From NCBI GenBank assembly GCA_034509925.1, contig CM067536.1, positions 3,334,501 to 3,398,500 of the forward strand: DNA of 64,000 bases, in the 5' to 3' direction. The DNA is from Hirudinaria manillensis. Taxonomy: Eukaryota; Annelida; Clitellata; Hirudinida; Hirudinidae. The notes beneath the pieces were generated by a model. It saw only the letters and a program-made list of their open reading frames with translations. It was not told the DNA's origin and made no database searches. A program made the translations under genes and the position numbers. Shown here piece by piece: positions 20,315-31,424 of this stretch (position 1 is the stretch's first letter; every line of letters starts with the position of its first letter).

Positions 20315-22915
20315 GCAATTTTTTTGTTATACATACAATCAGTATTTTATAGCAATGTGGACTCTCTGTCAAATAAATTTTGTGAACTAGAATTTACTGT
20401 AAATTCATTGGTGGCAGTTCCGGATCTTATAATCTTGACAGAAACCAATCCAAAAAGTTTCAAGTATCCTTGTCAACTGTCAGAGTTCCAGTTGGGGGGT
20501 TTTCAGATGGTATCTTCAGGCTTTGCAGCAAAAGGTAAAAGGGGAATACTGTTTTACTACAGGGAAGATTTGTCTATTTCCGAAGTTGGTCTTGATTCTG
20601 AATTTGAAGAGTTTTTATGTTTGAGGCTGTTTACACCCGGATCAGTTTTGAATGTGCTTGTAGTATAGGAGTCCTAACTGTGATTCAATAAACAATGAAT
20701 ACTTCATGCTGTTGTTAGAAGATTTTTTCCTACAAAAAGGAAGGCATCTTCTGTTGGGGGATTTTAATTTGCCACACATCAATTGGATCAATTACTCCTG
20801 CTTGGGGAAAGAAGAAGGTTTAGAGTATTTATTTTTGGAGTTCCTCAGTAATAAACATTTGCTACAGCACATCATTGAACCAACTAGAAGAAGATTGAAA
20901 GAGATTCCTCATGTTTTGGATCTAGTTATCACAGATAGGGAACTGATTTATGACATAATCCATGGTCCACCTTTGGGAAGTAGTGACCATGATGTCATAA
21001 GGTTCAAGATTTGTCTGGATAATGGCTCAGTTAGGGAGGTCCGGAAAAATTTCTATTATGAATTGGCCAATTATGATGATATGAGGTCCTCCATTGCTGG
21101 GATTTTTGAGAGCCATCCACCATCAGAGGTTTCAACCGAGACAGACTGGTTTTTTTCAGGGATTCATTGATCTCAGCAACCAAGCAGCACGTACCACAGA
21201 AAACAGCCAAGAAAAAAATTCTATTTCAAAATGACGGAGGAATTGAAAGAGTTGATCAATAGGAAACATCAGCTGTGGAGGAAATTATACAAACACGGAG
21301 AGGAGGTGAAGATAGAATTCAATACACAATCTCAGTAGACACAAATCATCTGGTCCTGATGGAATTCATCCCAGAATTTTGTGGGAGACAAGATATGTCA
21401 TCTCAGAATACTTGTCCAGGATATTTGAGGGATCCTTGCAGACAGCAACGGTGTTTGAGGATTGGAGAATGGGAACTGTGGTCCCGATACATAAGAAGGG
21501 TTACAAAAATGATGCCAGAAATTAAAGACCAGTTGCCCTAACATCCGTATGTTGTAAGATCCTATCATCTATTATAAAGGATCACATAATGGAATACTTT
21601 TTGAAATACAATCTGTTCTGTCCGGCCCAGTTTGGCTTTGTACCTGGTCGATCATCTACACTGCAGCTTTTGAGATTTTTGGATATTGTTACTAATGCAA
21701 TTGACCGAGGCTCGGAAATAGATGTGGTCTACACAGATTTGGAGAAAGCATTTGATAAAATTCCACATGGAAAACTTTTGTTCAAGCTAAAGAGATACGG
21801 AGTCCACACGGGGCTGATTCAGTGGATAGAAAATTACTTGACGCAGAGATCGTTCAGAGTAGTGGTGAATGGAGTCCTCTCAGAAAAATATCCGATTACC
21901 AGCGGAGTACCACAGGGCAGTGTCCTTGGTCCGGTCCTCTTCATAGTTTATATAAATGATATATACGAGGTCTGCAACAATATGCTTTTGTTTGCTGACG
22001 ATGCCAAATTGTACAGAACGTTGACCCCAGATGATGGCCAGTTGATGCAACATGATCTTGGCAGGGTCATGAGATGGTACAATGAATGGGGACTGAAGGT
22101 TAACTATGATAAATGCAGTTGTATGAAATTTGGCACAAAAAAAAGAGGACCACGAATACACCATAATGGACACAGATGGAGCCACTTATCCAATTCCTAA
22201 CGTGGACAAGATTTCAGATCTGGGCATTATATTGGATGCAAACCTTAACTTCAGGGATCACGTCCTGCAGAAGGTCAACAGGGCTAACCAGATGCTAGGA
22301 ATCATTTACAGAAACTTCAAACATCTGTCAGAAAATGTTTTGGTCCTAGTTTACAAAGCCTTGGTGAGGCCTCACTTGGAGTATGCGATACAGGTTTGGA
22401 GTCCACACAGAAAAGGCCAAATAGATACTTTAGAAAGGGTGCAACACCGGTTCACCCTAATGTGCAAAACTTGCAGGAATTTAGTTTATGAAGAGAGATT
22501 GAAAAAACTGGGGCTGCCATCGCTGGTATTTAGAAGAAAAAGGGCCGATTTGATCTTATTATTTAATATCATCAAAGGATCTGCACAGAATGCATGGGGC
22601 CCTAGACTCATGCTATGTCCAGATGAGAGGACAAGAGGTCACGACTGAAAGCTGGCAACAGGAGTGGCACATAAAGACTTGAGAAAATTTTTCTTTAGCG
22701 ACAGAGTCATGGAGAGTTGGAACAAGCTTCCTTAGGAAGTTATCGAAGCAAAGAATATTGAAATATTCAAAATTTTACTAGATGACCACTTCGGAGATTG
22801 TAAATATTTGATTAGTTAGAGAGCGATGTACATAGTTTGTTAGTTTTTGTTGAAAGTTTTATGTTTTTGTTCAGGCGAGGGGTTCGCCCGTGCCTTATGT
22901 AATAATAATAATAAT
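20315..22915 (+). mobile_element. CR1-like non-LTR retrotransposon, defective
   Basis: It has an endonuclease followed by reverse transcriptase, and a 3' end GGCGAGGGGTTCGCCCGTGC followed by a TAA/AAT microsatellite tail (22900-22915) as in CR1-type elements. The 5' part of the endonuclease is truncated. Frame breaks occur near 20670, 21170, 21540 and 22140, and stops are present. Confidence 0.88.
20324..22648 (+). pseudogene. CR1-like endonuclease/RT ORF (broken)
   Basis: Endonuclease pieces are ILTETNPKSF near 20430, LLLGDFNLPHINW at about 20750 and LGSSDHDVIRF at about 20980 (catalytic SDH). RT pieces are AQFGFVPGRSSTLQLLRFLD (21619-21678), DLEKAFDKIPH (about 21740), TSGVPQGSVLGPVLF (about 21896) and FADDAKLY (about 21990). 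A frameshift near 22140 leads into the C-terminal part ISDLGIILDANLNF...HLEYAIQVWSP. A further stop near 22648 precedes the FFFSDRVMESWNKLP tail. The protein would reverse transcribe its own RNA at nicked DNA. Confidence 0.88.
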
Positions 22916-22929
22916 TTAATAAATTTACA

Positions 22930-23886
22930 AAGAATATATGCATTGGTTGAATGAATCTTAATATACAGGAAATTAAATCAGTCCCAAAATATTTATGTCT
23001 AAATGTCATCTTTTTTTAAAGATTTAGTTTTGATAATTTAGTTAATAATACATGCTAACTAATAATACTTAATAGCCTTTGTTGATGACCCATATTGATA
23101 CATTAATAATAAATGAATTACATAATTAATAGGTAGATTTTTCGATTTCTGGTAATTGAGCCAATTTATATTATATTAATTATTTTAATCAATTTATTAA
23201 ATTAATTATTATATGTTAAATGTTTGTCATTAAAGATAAGGTATCTCCAGTTCACTAAGTTCATCAAGTTCATTGGGAATGATAAAGGATGAAGATTAAT
23301 CGAAACTACAAATATTTAAATTTAAAAATAAAATATATGAAATATTTTCCATAAAAACTTTAAAATTGGACAAACCAATATTTGAGCGATATAGCTTCAA
23401 TTATTCATCATTTTGTTGGTAACAAAAGTTTAAATTTATGACAGACGAGCTTATTTTAATAACACCTGTTTAAAACCTACGTTAAAATGTTTGGCATTAA
23501 AGATAAGATATATTAAGTTCACTAAGTTCATCAAGTTCATCAATTTTAATTTATGACAGACGAGCTTATTTTAATAACCTCTGTTTGAAACCTACGTTAA
23601 AACAATTATAAATGAAAATAGTAATGCATTTCATAATAATAAAATTAAATCAAATCTATAGACTTTTAATTCAGTCATTAAAAATTTGCAATAGATTCCT
23701 GAATTCTGCAAATGAAGTTTAATTCTCCGAAATTATTTATATTATTTTGTCGAAGAGAATAAAAATAATTAATTTATCTCATATCTATTTTATAGCACAG
23801 GCTTATCTCTATTGCCATTTAATGTCACACAAAAACTGATAGTTCAAAGTAGTTAAAAGGCCAAAGTAGAAGTTCGTCGACAAAAT
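22930..23886. other. Non-coding AT-rich sequence upstream of G3, with short tandem duplications
   Basis: Segments containing CATTAAAGATAAG...CACTAAGTTCATCAAG (about 23227 and 23494) and TTATGACAGACGAGCTTATT (about 23437 and 23551) occur twice each. I see no coding exon before the G3 start codon at 23887. Confidence 0.6.
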
Positions 23887-26800
23887 ATGGTTGCGATAAT
23901 AGTAATAACTTTAGCTTCCCTTTGCATGGCTCAGGTCGTCACGGGAGGTGAGTCTTTGTGTTGTTCTGCGATGCTATCATTGACAGCTCTTCCATAATTT
24001 ATTGCCGGAGTATTGAAAAAATTTTATTTCATTGATATAGCGGGGACCTATATTGGTGAGAAAATATTTGTCGGGTGTTACAGAAAGTTCAGAGGGATAT
24101 TATACACTGCAAATACGTTGAATACATGTATTAAGATGTGTGTAAAGGATACTTATTTCCTTGCTGCGATCAAGGTAAGCATTATCAGCTAATTTCTGAA
24201 AATGAATTAATAATGTCTTAATCGATTAATTAATAACATGATGCTCAAAATAAAAGGATTCAAATAAAATTTATTACATCTCTCATAGGAGACCTCCAAA
24301 GTGAGTTGGTATCGCAACTTATGAAATTAATTACTTGTTTAATTGTTTGTGATGGCAATAGCCATTCATTTTCATAATTAATTATTCATTTATATATTAA
24401 TTAAATATTTCTTTATAAAATATTATTAATTAATTAATTACAATTTATTAATTAAATGTAATGTATTAATTAAATAAAATAAATGTAATTTATTAATTAA
24501 ATTAACTAAATATAATTTATTAATTAACTTAATTAAATATAATTTATTAATTAAATAAAATAAATATAATTATTAATTAAATTAATTAAATATAATTTAT
24601 TAGTTGCGTAAACATTCATTTTAATTAACATCCTTAAAATTTCGTTAGAACACTACGGAATGCTATTGCGGAGTATCAATACTCTATCATAGATTTCCAA
24701 CAGATGAATGCCGAGAGAGAGATCACTATGCTGTCTATACCGGTGAGTATAGTTATTGTTATTAAGTTATTATTATTATAAACATGATTATCATCATCAT
24801 TGTTGAGTCTTTATTGAAAACTCATGTTATACAAAACAAATAAATAAATACAAACCCAAACAGAAACTAAATTCGCCACGTAAGACAATGTCTCAAATTC
24901 TCGAAACTTGACCGAACTGCCATATTTAACTCGCTCGTGTCTCAGCTCTTGTCGCGTCACAACCTTCAATCATCATCGTCATCATCACCACTACCACCAT
25001 CATCATCATCATCACCTATATTGAATTTATAATATCATGATTGGCTTTCTGCCACTTTCTCAGTTATCCCGCCATATTATGGATGCTATAGAGATAAGCC
25101 TTCAAGAGCTTTACCATTTGCTGCTACTAATTCAACGACGGGAAAGCGATTAACGAATGAAATGTGTATTGCGATTTGTCAAGCCAAAAATTATCGATAT
25201 GCCGCAACTCAGGTAAATTGCAGACATTATATTTATGAGTAGATTTTATAATATTTTAATTCAAATTTAAATCAATGGTTATTCGAAAAGATTGAAATAA
25301 AGAAAATTAAACAATAGCATATTATATAATTGTATTTATCACACTCGTGACTCAATTTAGTGTAAATGACGATTTTGACAAATAAAAAAATGCTAATGTT
25401 GAAATAATATATATTTTTTTATTTATTTAATTAAAGCCTATTTAGCATCGTTAAGGGTATCATAGTCTTCCGGCACAAATTACTGAACGATTCTACAAAG
25501 GAGTGTAATTGCATATTTTTTAATATTTGGATCTATTTTTACTGCAATATTGTTTTTAGGAAATAGCTGTTTAATTGTTTGCGCGTGAGAGTTGTTATAG
25601 AAATGCTTATTTCTAACTAGAACAAGGGCTTTCAATTTACTTTATAAATATTTTTTGGGGGGAATTTTTTTAAACATTAGCTACGAATAATATTCGCATT
25701 TGTTTTCAAGTTTTCGTGGGCGTGTTTTTGCGGAGATATTCTTGGAATATATGGAGGAAGTACCGGATGCAAGATGACATGTGCAGGGGATAAATCACAG
25801 ATTTGTGGAGGTCCTTACGCAAACAGCGTTTATGCAGGTACTTGTCATTTCATTACTTACAGTGTCTGTCTAAAGACAGATTCCGATGCTCAGGTTTTAG
25901 CTAAATTTTGTTGACACAAGTCATATTTATTCTAATTGTTGCAATAATGCAAATAATTTAATTACCTACGAGGTATTTTTAGATGACTTTATTTTGCAGA
26001 AAAAAAACCAGAAATACATAATAAAACGTGAAAATTATCTATTAATATTGTCTGCAATGAGAATATACTTAATTTGCAAATAGTTCCCACACAAATTCAT
26101 ACTGATTTAGGCCGGAGAGCCAGCAGGACATTAGAAAAACTGAGATTCTTTTCTTAGGGACTATTTATAGGCATTTGTTCAGAGTTTCAACGTATTTTGA
26201 TGAATTTTCTTCTACCTTGAAGGCCACCTGATCCAACTAACAAAATAGAAAGAAATAACATTCAGATAACGATCCATATTTAAATATTTTGCATAATCTC
26301 GTCTGGACATTCCAAATTAAATATTTTCTCTTCTGATTCTAATTCATTAACTCCATGGTTCACTTCAATTGGAACTTTAATGATCTTCTGCCAAACCCGC
26401 TATTAACGTTACCGTGCGTCACTCTCTGATGAATATGGAACTATGCGTAGAAAAATGCAGTAAATTCTCGACGAGAAATTGTTTTGACCACTCACGATTT
26501 AAGACATAATTTGTTTATAATTATGCCCGAGATATAGCCCGCGCGCTCTCTTTTGAACCCCGATTTTTTTTTTTAAAGTAATCAATCATAATTCGAAAAT
26601 TGTAATGAATAAAACTTTTAGCAAACGCATGCGATCGTAGTTTAGATTATGGTGAAAAATGCCAAATTTGAGCCCTTTTCGCGGGCAATGGGTGAGGGCG
26701 AGGAATAGATGACATTCAGGGTGCTCTGCAAATAAAATGATTGATTTTATGTGTACATTATCTCTTATATTATGGTGCTCCAATATCTATTTATTTTAAA

Positions 26801-27205
26801 CTCTTTCTAGCTAACTATTTCCCCGGTTTGACGCTGTATTCTTCCGATATATTTCATTGCGTATCCATTTCGGATAGACATCGTTTCTGTACTAAAGGTC
26901 CATGTAAGCAAGGATGGAAGGGAAGTAGATGTCATCTTAGAGGTTTACATTTATTTATTTGTTTATTTATTAGTTAATTTATTTATTTATTTATGCATCA
27001 AACCGATTATATATCGAATTTGTTTGTACATTGGCTCATTTTATTGTGTCTTAATTGCTATTTACAAATCTCAAGATTGTTCATACAAGAATGGACAATG
27101 TGAAGACCAAAAATGCGTTCAAAATAAAATCAACGGTCAATACATCACTGAATGTGTATGTGAAGAAGGCCTTCGAAGTAAATCTGTTTATGAAAAGTGC
27201 CACAA
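23887..27205 (+). CDS. G3: WSC-WSC-EGF-EGF receptor-like gene, 3' part cut by a Helitron
   Basis: Seven exons join in frame. 23887-23947 is a signal peptide with hydrophobic core IIVITLASLCMA. 24041-24174 plus 24649-24742 form WSC domain 1. 25064-25212 plus 25711-25837 form WSC domain 2 (YYGCYRDKPSR...ECYCG/CFCG-type halves). 26811-26942 is an EGF-like module and 27076-27205 an EGF module. Each WSC is split at a phase-0 intron and modules begin at phase-1 introns, as in genes D and E. The last exon ends CHK then GTAAAT, a donor in a different phase from G1. The Helitron at 27235 starts 30 bp further on. No transmembrane exon was found between the Helitron and gene C. About 275 residues remain: a secreted fragment at best, or a pseudogene in progress. 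Confidence 0.7.
24410..24605. repeat. AT-only minisatellite in G3 intron
   Basis: Repeats of the form AATATAATTTATTAATTAAAT make up almost the entire stretch. Confidence 0.85.
24966..25016. repeat. (ATC)n microsatellite in G3 intron
   Basis: An interrupted run of ATC triplets. Confidence 0.9.
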
Positions 27206-27376
27206 GTAAATAAATACTGTTAATAAATAGATAATCTATCTATATTCTATATAAATAAAAATGCGATGTGTGTTTGTAATGTGCAAATGTTCTCTGAAAG
27301 TACTTAAGCAATTGCTTTGTAATTTTGACACAACATAGTACTCGATTAAAGGAGTGTTAGTATATAGGATTCATAT

Positions 27377-27597
27377 TGTTGTAACCCGGGGTCTGATGAA
27401 TTAATTAACGTAAGGATATCTTTATTGGATTTAACTAATGGCAAATACGGCTGGACGATTTGGTCGATTGCTTGTCCTGACGGAACTGCCTAATGACCCG
27501 AATCGCTAGATACGACTTTGAAATAAAAGATTCTGAATATTAACTAAACTTAATTAATTAATTATTTAATTAATTAATTAATGTCAGGGATCCAACA
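27377..27597 (-). repeat. gypsy B left LTR (reverse)
   Basis: Reverse complement of the 222-bp gypsy LTR, TGTTGTAACCC to GGATCCAACA on the + strand. Confidence 0.9.
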
Positions 27598-27736
27598 TTA
27601 CCCCCTCCTTAAATCTGTTCGTCCCGAACAGGCTGTTCTGTTTCTCCGTGATATTTTGCTAATCGATTGCTGTGGACCACTTTCATTCTAGTCCTTGCTG
27701 ATTTCTGTATGCGGTATACCACGTCGTTTATTTTCT

Positions 27737-29977
27737 TTATGATTCGGTATGGTCCTTCCCAATCTTTTTGTAACTTTGGCGACTTCCCTTTTTTCGTTGG
27801 GGGGTGTATAGCCAGACTAGTTCATTTTCTTTAAAGCTTATATCATTGGCTTGCCTATCGTATCTCGCTTTGGCTTGATCGCTATTAACACTTATATTTT
27901 TCCGGGCAACCTGATGTGTGTCGGCAAGTGTATTTCTTAGGCTTGAAACGTAGTCACATGCCGACTTAGGTTCCTCTGCTCTTCCGAACATCATATCGGC
28001 AGGAAGACGAATCTCCCTCCCGAATGTCATTTTCGACGGACTGATTCCTGTCGTTTTATGCACGGCTGTCCGGTAGGCCATAAGGAAAAGTGGCAAGTAT
28101 CTGTCCCAGTCATCTTGCTGTTCACTTACCATTTTTGACAAATACTGTTCCATGGTCCTGTTAAATCTCTCGACCATACCGTCCGATTGCGGATGTAATG
28201 CAGTGGTTCTTGTCTTATGGATTCCAAGGTTTTCGCATAGCTCTTGAAATATTTTCGACTCGAAATTCCTTCCTTGGTCCGAATGTAACTCTAATGGCAC
28301 CCCGAATCGACTAATCCAATTATTTACGAGAGCATCAGCTACATTTTCCGCCTCCTGATTTGGCAGTGCAAACGCTTCAGTCCATTTGGTGAAATAATCG
28401 CTGATCACTAGTATGTACCGATTTCCCTTCTTTGATGCAGGGAATGGTCCAGCAATATCCAAAGCTATTCTTTCAAATGGTACTCCCACATTATAAGGTT
28501 GCATTAGACCTTTAGTCTTCTTTTGAGGACCTTTACTGGTTGCGCAATTATTGCAATTTCTACACCACTCCTCAACGTCTTGTTTGTAGTGCAACCAGTA
28601 AAACCTCTCCCTCACCTTCCTGATGGTTTTATTCACTCCTAGGTGTCCGCCTGAGGTTCCGTTATGGAATTCTTGTAACACCTCAGAGACGCAAGATCTC
28701 GGGAGTACTATTTGAAGGTGATAGTCGGTGCCATCCTCTGTTTCCCACTTCCTATGTAGGAGTCCATTACTTATTCTCAAGGAATCCCACTGTGCCCAAT
28801 AGGACTTAGTAACTTCTCCGTGCTCCGCTATCTGTTGCCAATCTGGTTTCACCCCGGCCTCCATCCACTGTAGTATGGGTGCAAGTGCTTCGTCTCTTAA
28901 TTGTAGATCTCGTAACCCGCTTTCCGTCCAGGGTTCGGGAGCCGTGATACGAATTTGTCGACATCCTTCGGTTTCCTGTTTTTTCTCTGCGTTGTTGCAG
29001 TGTCTGCAGTTAAGTGGACAAGGACGTCGTGATAGCGCATCAGCGTTGTTGTGTATTTGACCTCTCCTGTGTTCAATATTGAACTGAAAACCCTGTAGTT
29101 TTTCAATCCACCTCGCCATCTGACCTTCTGGGTTTTTAAAGTTTAACAGCCACCTCAGAGAGGCGTGATCCGTTCTTAGCAAAAACGGCTGGCCCAAAAG
29201 ATATTTCTGGAAGTGTTTCATGGATTCTACTGCTGCTAATAATTCTCTCCTGGTCACGCAATAGTTTCTTTCTGCTTTAGACAGTGAACGGCTATAAAAT
29301 GCTAGAACTTTTTCTTCATTTTCAACCTGCTGGGAAAGAACTGCCCCGATTCCACAGTTACTGGCATCTGTATCGAGGATAAAAGGTAATCCGGGAATAG
29401 GATATGCCAGGATCGGTGCCGTTGTCATAGCTTCTTTCAGATTACCAAATGCTTTCTCACAGCTGTCGTTCCAGATAAATGGCTTGCCTTTTACAGTAAG
29501 CTCATGAAGGCTTTTTGCGATGTTTGAAAAGTTGGCAATAAATCGTCTGTAATAGGTACAAAGTCCTAAGAAGCTTTGAAGTTCTTGGATATTTTTGGGT
29601 ACGGGCCAATTTTTCACTACATCGACTTTATCTGGATCTGTACTAACACCTTCAGAAGACACGATATGGCCAAGGTATTTGACTTCTTTTTTAAAGAGTG
29701 AGCATTTCTTTGGACTCAGTTTCATGCCTGCCTCTCTAATCCTACTAAACACTTCTCGGAGGTTGTCTAAATGTTCTCCAAATGTTTTTCCGACAACAAT
29801 TATGTCATCTAAATATACCAGGCATACTTTCCAGTTGAGTCCCCTTAGTATGTGTTCCATTAATCTTTCAAACGTCGCGGGGGCATTGCATAGCCCGAAC
29901 GGCATGACAGTGAATTGCCATAATCCTTCACCTGTCGAGAAGGCCGTTTTTTCTCTGTCGTCAGGATGTAACTCCAC
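27737..29977 (-). pseudogene. gypsy B pol fragment: RT, RNase H, integrase (746-codon frame)
   Basis: The open frame covers the RT palm (LCNAPATFERLM, then VYLDD), the thumb, RNase H (DTDASN), the zinc module and the DDE integrase core. A frameshift near 27800 changes the C-terminal end after VWLYTPQRKKG, so the GPY/F module continues in another frame to about 27630. Upstream RT, protease and Gag are absent, so it cannot be functional. Sequence is close to copy C, so the insertion is recent. Confidence 0.9.
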
Positions 29978-30045
29978 CTGCCAGTAACCACTTTTGAGAT
30001 CTAACGTGGAAAAAATTTTTGATCCCGAGAGAGTGTCTAAAGTAA

Positions 30046-30266
30046 TGTTGGATCCCTGACATTAATTAATTAATTAAATAATTAATTAATTAAGTTTAGT
30101 TAATATTCAGAATCTTTTATTTCAAAGTCGTATCTAGCGATTCGGGTCATTAGGCAGTTCCGTCAGGACAAGCAATCGACCAAATCGTCCAGCCGTATTT
30201 GCCATTAGTTAAATCCAATAAAGATATCCTTACGTTAATTAATTCATCAGACCCCGGGTTACAACA
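30046..30266 (+). repeat. gypsy B right LTR (forward, inverted relative to the left one)
   Basis: TGTTGGATCC to GGTTACAACA; joined on the left directly to RT sequence and on the right to ATAT. Confidence 0.9.
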
Positions 30267-30270
30267 ATAT

Positions 30271-30958
30271 ATATGCCACAACTATATCATGTAAAAATAC
30301 GCTTTTTTCTTAAATCCTGCCATCTTGCCAAAAAAATTAATTTTAAAATTAAATTAATTAAAATAATCAAATTCATTAATTTAATATAATTTAAAATAAA
30401 ATAATCTGATTCTGTATCAATTGAATAACATTGTTCTAAGCAGTTCGAATTTCCTTTTTTACTTCTTCATGAAACGGTTATGTACGAATTACGTACAATT
30501 TTATATAAGTCTAAGCAGTTCGAAATTAACCTAAATAAATCCGTTAAAATAATTTTTAATATTTTTATTTTATTTCTTTATAATCTTCTATATAAATAAA
30601 AATGCAAGTTTGTGTTTGTTTCAAATGAATCTTCTCTGAGAGTTTCTTAACCAATTGCTTTGAAATTTTGGCACAACATAGTACTCGATTAGATGAGTGT
30701 TTTTATATAGGTTTCATATAAATATTATTAAATGATATTAAATTCATCTTTAGTTTCAATAAAACTGATCAAACTAAGCATTGTGAAATAAAAGTCGTTT
30801 TTATCATTTTGAAAATAAATTATGCCAAGGCCAATTGCGAAATCAAAATTGCGGCCGAACTTCTTTGGTTTCACTTGTGCGAAAGTTGTTTAAAGGCAAG
30901 CGAGGATGGTCTCAATAATTTTGTTGAAGGGAACTCAAAAGACCAGTTGAAGGGTCTT
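30271..30958. other. Helitron interior, non-coding, with a second Helitron-like 5' end
   Basis: From about 30584 (TCTTCTATATAAATAAAAATG) about 140 bp resemble the Helitron start at 27235, including CAACATAGTACTCGATTA. It may be a nested Helitron or a duplicated 5' end. No coding region is seen. Confidence 0.6.
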
Positions 30959-31116
30959 ATTTTTTATTTTTATTTTTTTTTGAGTTTATGAGTTTATTGA
31001 ACAAACAGTTATGTACACAAACGAAACAAATGAAACTTAAAATACAAAATAAACTCATAGGGTCAGTCTTAAGGAAGCGCAAGCTTCCGCTAAACAGACT
31101 GGCCCTGGAAATCATA
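30959..31116 (-). mobile_element. Non-LTR 3'-end fragment with A-rich tail
   Basis: On the minus strand a short non-coding body ends in CAATAAACTCATAAACTC followed by A-rich sequence (30959-30980). This is the form of a 5'-truncated retroposon. The parent family is not identified. Confidence 0.5.
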
Positions 31117-31122
31117 ATATAA

Positions 31123-31344
31123 TGTTGGATCCCTGACATTAATTAATTAATTATTTAATTAATTAATTAAGTTTAGTTAATATTCAGAATCTTTTATTTC
31201 GAAGTCGTATCTAGCGATTCGAGTCATTAAGTAGTTCCGATCAGGACAAGCAATCGACCAAATCGTCCAGCCGTATTTACCATTAGTTAAATCCAATAAA
31301 GATATCCTTACGTTAATTAATTCATCAGACCCCGGGTTACAACA
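31123..31344 (+). repeat. 5' LTR of gypsy C
   Basis: TGTTGGATCC to GGTTACAACA, 222 bp, with a TTAATTAA-rich U3 region. Confidence 0.95.
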
Positions 31345-31345
31345 T

Positions 31346-31363
31346 TGGTGTCAGGAGTGGGAT
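31346..31363 (+). promoter_or_regulatory. Primer-binding site, tRNA-Leu
   Basis: TGGTGTCAGGAGTGGGAT is complementary to the 3' end of animal tRNA-Leu(CAG) with CCA. Confidence 0.88.
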
Positions 31364-31424
31364 TTAGCGTCGTAAAGGGATATCGATTCACTAGAGGTAA
31401 AGACAGCGAGTTTCAACGACAGAA

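Larger units (their letters stand above)
27377..30266 (-). mobile_element. gypsy copy B, 5'-truncated, with inverted LTRs
   Basis: The left LTR (27377-27597) is in reverse orientation, as expected for a minus-strand element. The coding part runs from integrase back to the start of RT. It ends abruptly at about 30043 (CTAAAGTA) and joins a second LTR, 30046-30266, in the forward orientation. Both outer flanks read ATAT (27373-27376 and 30267-30270). Gag, protease and the primer site are missing. Confidence 0.85.
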
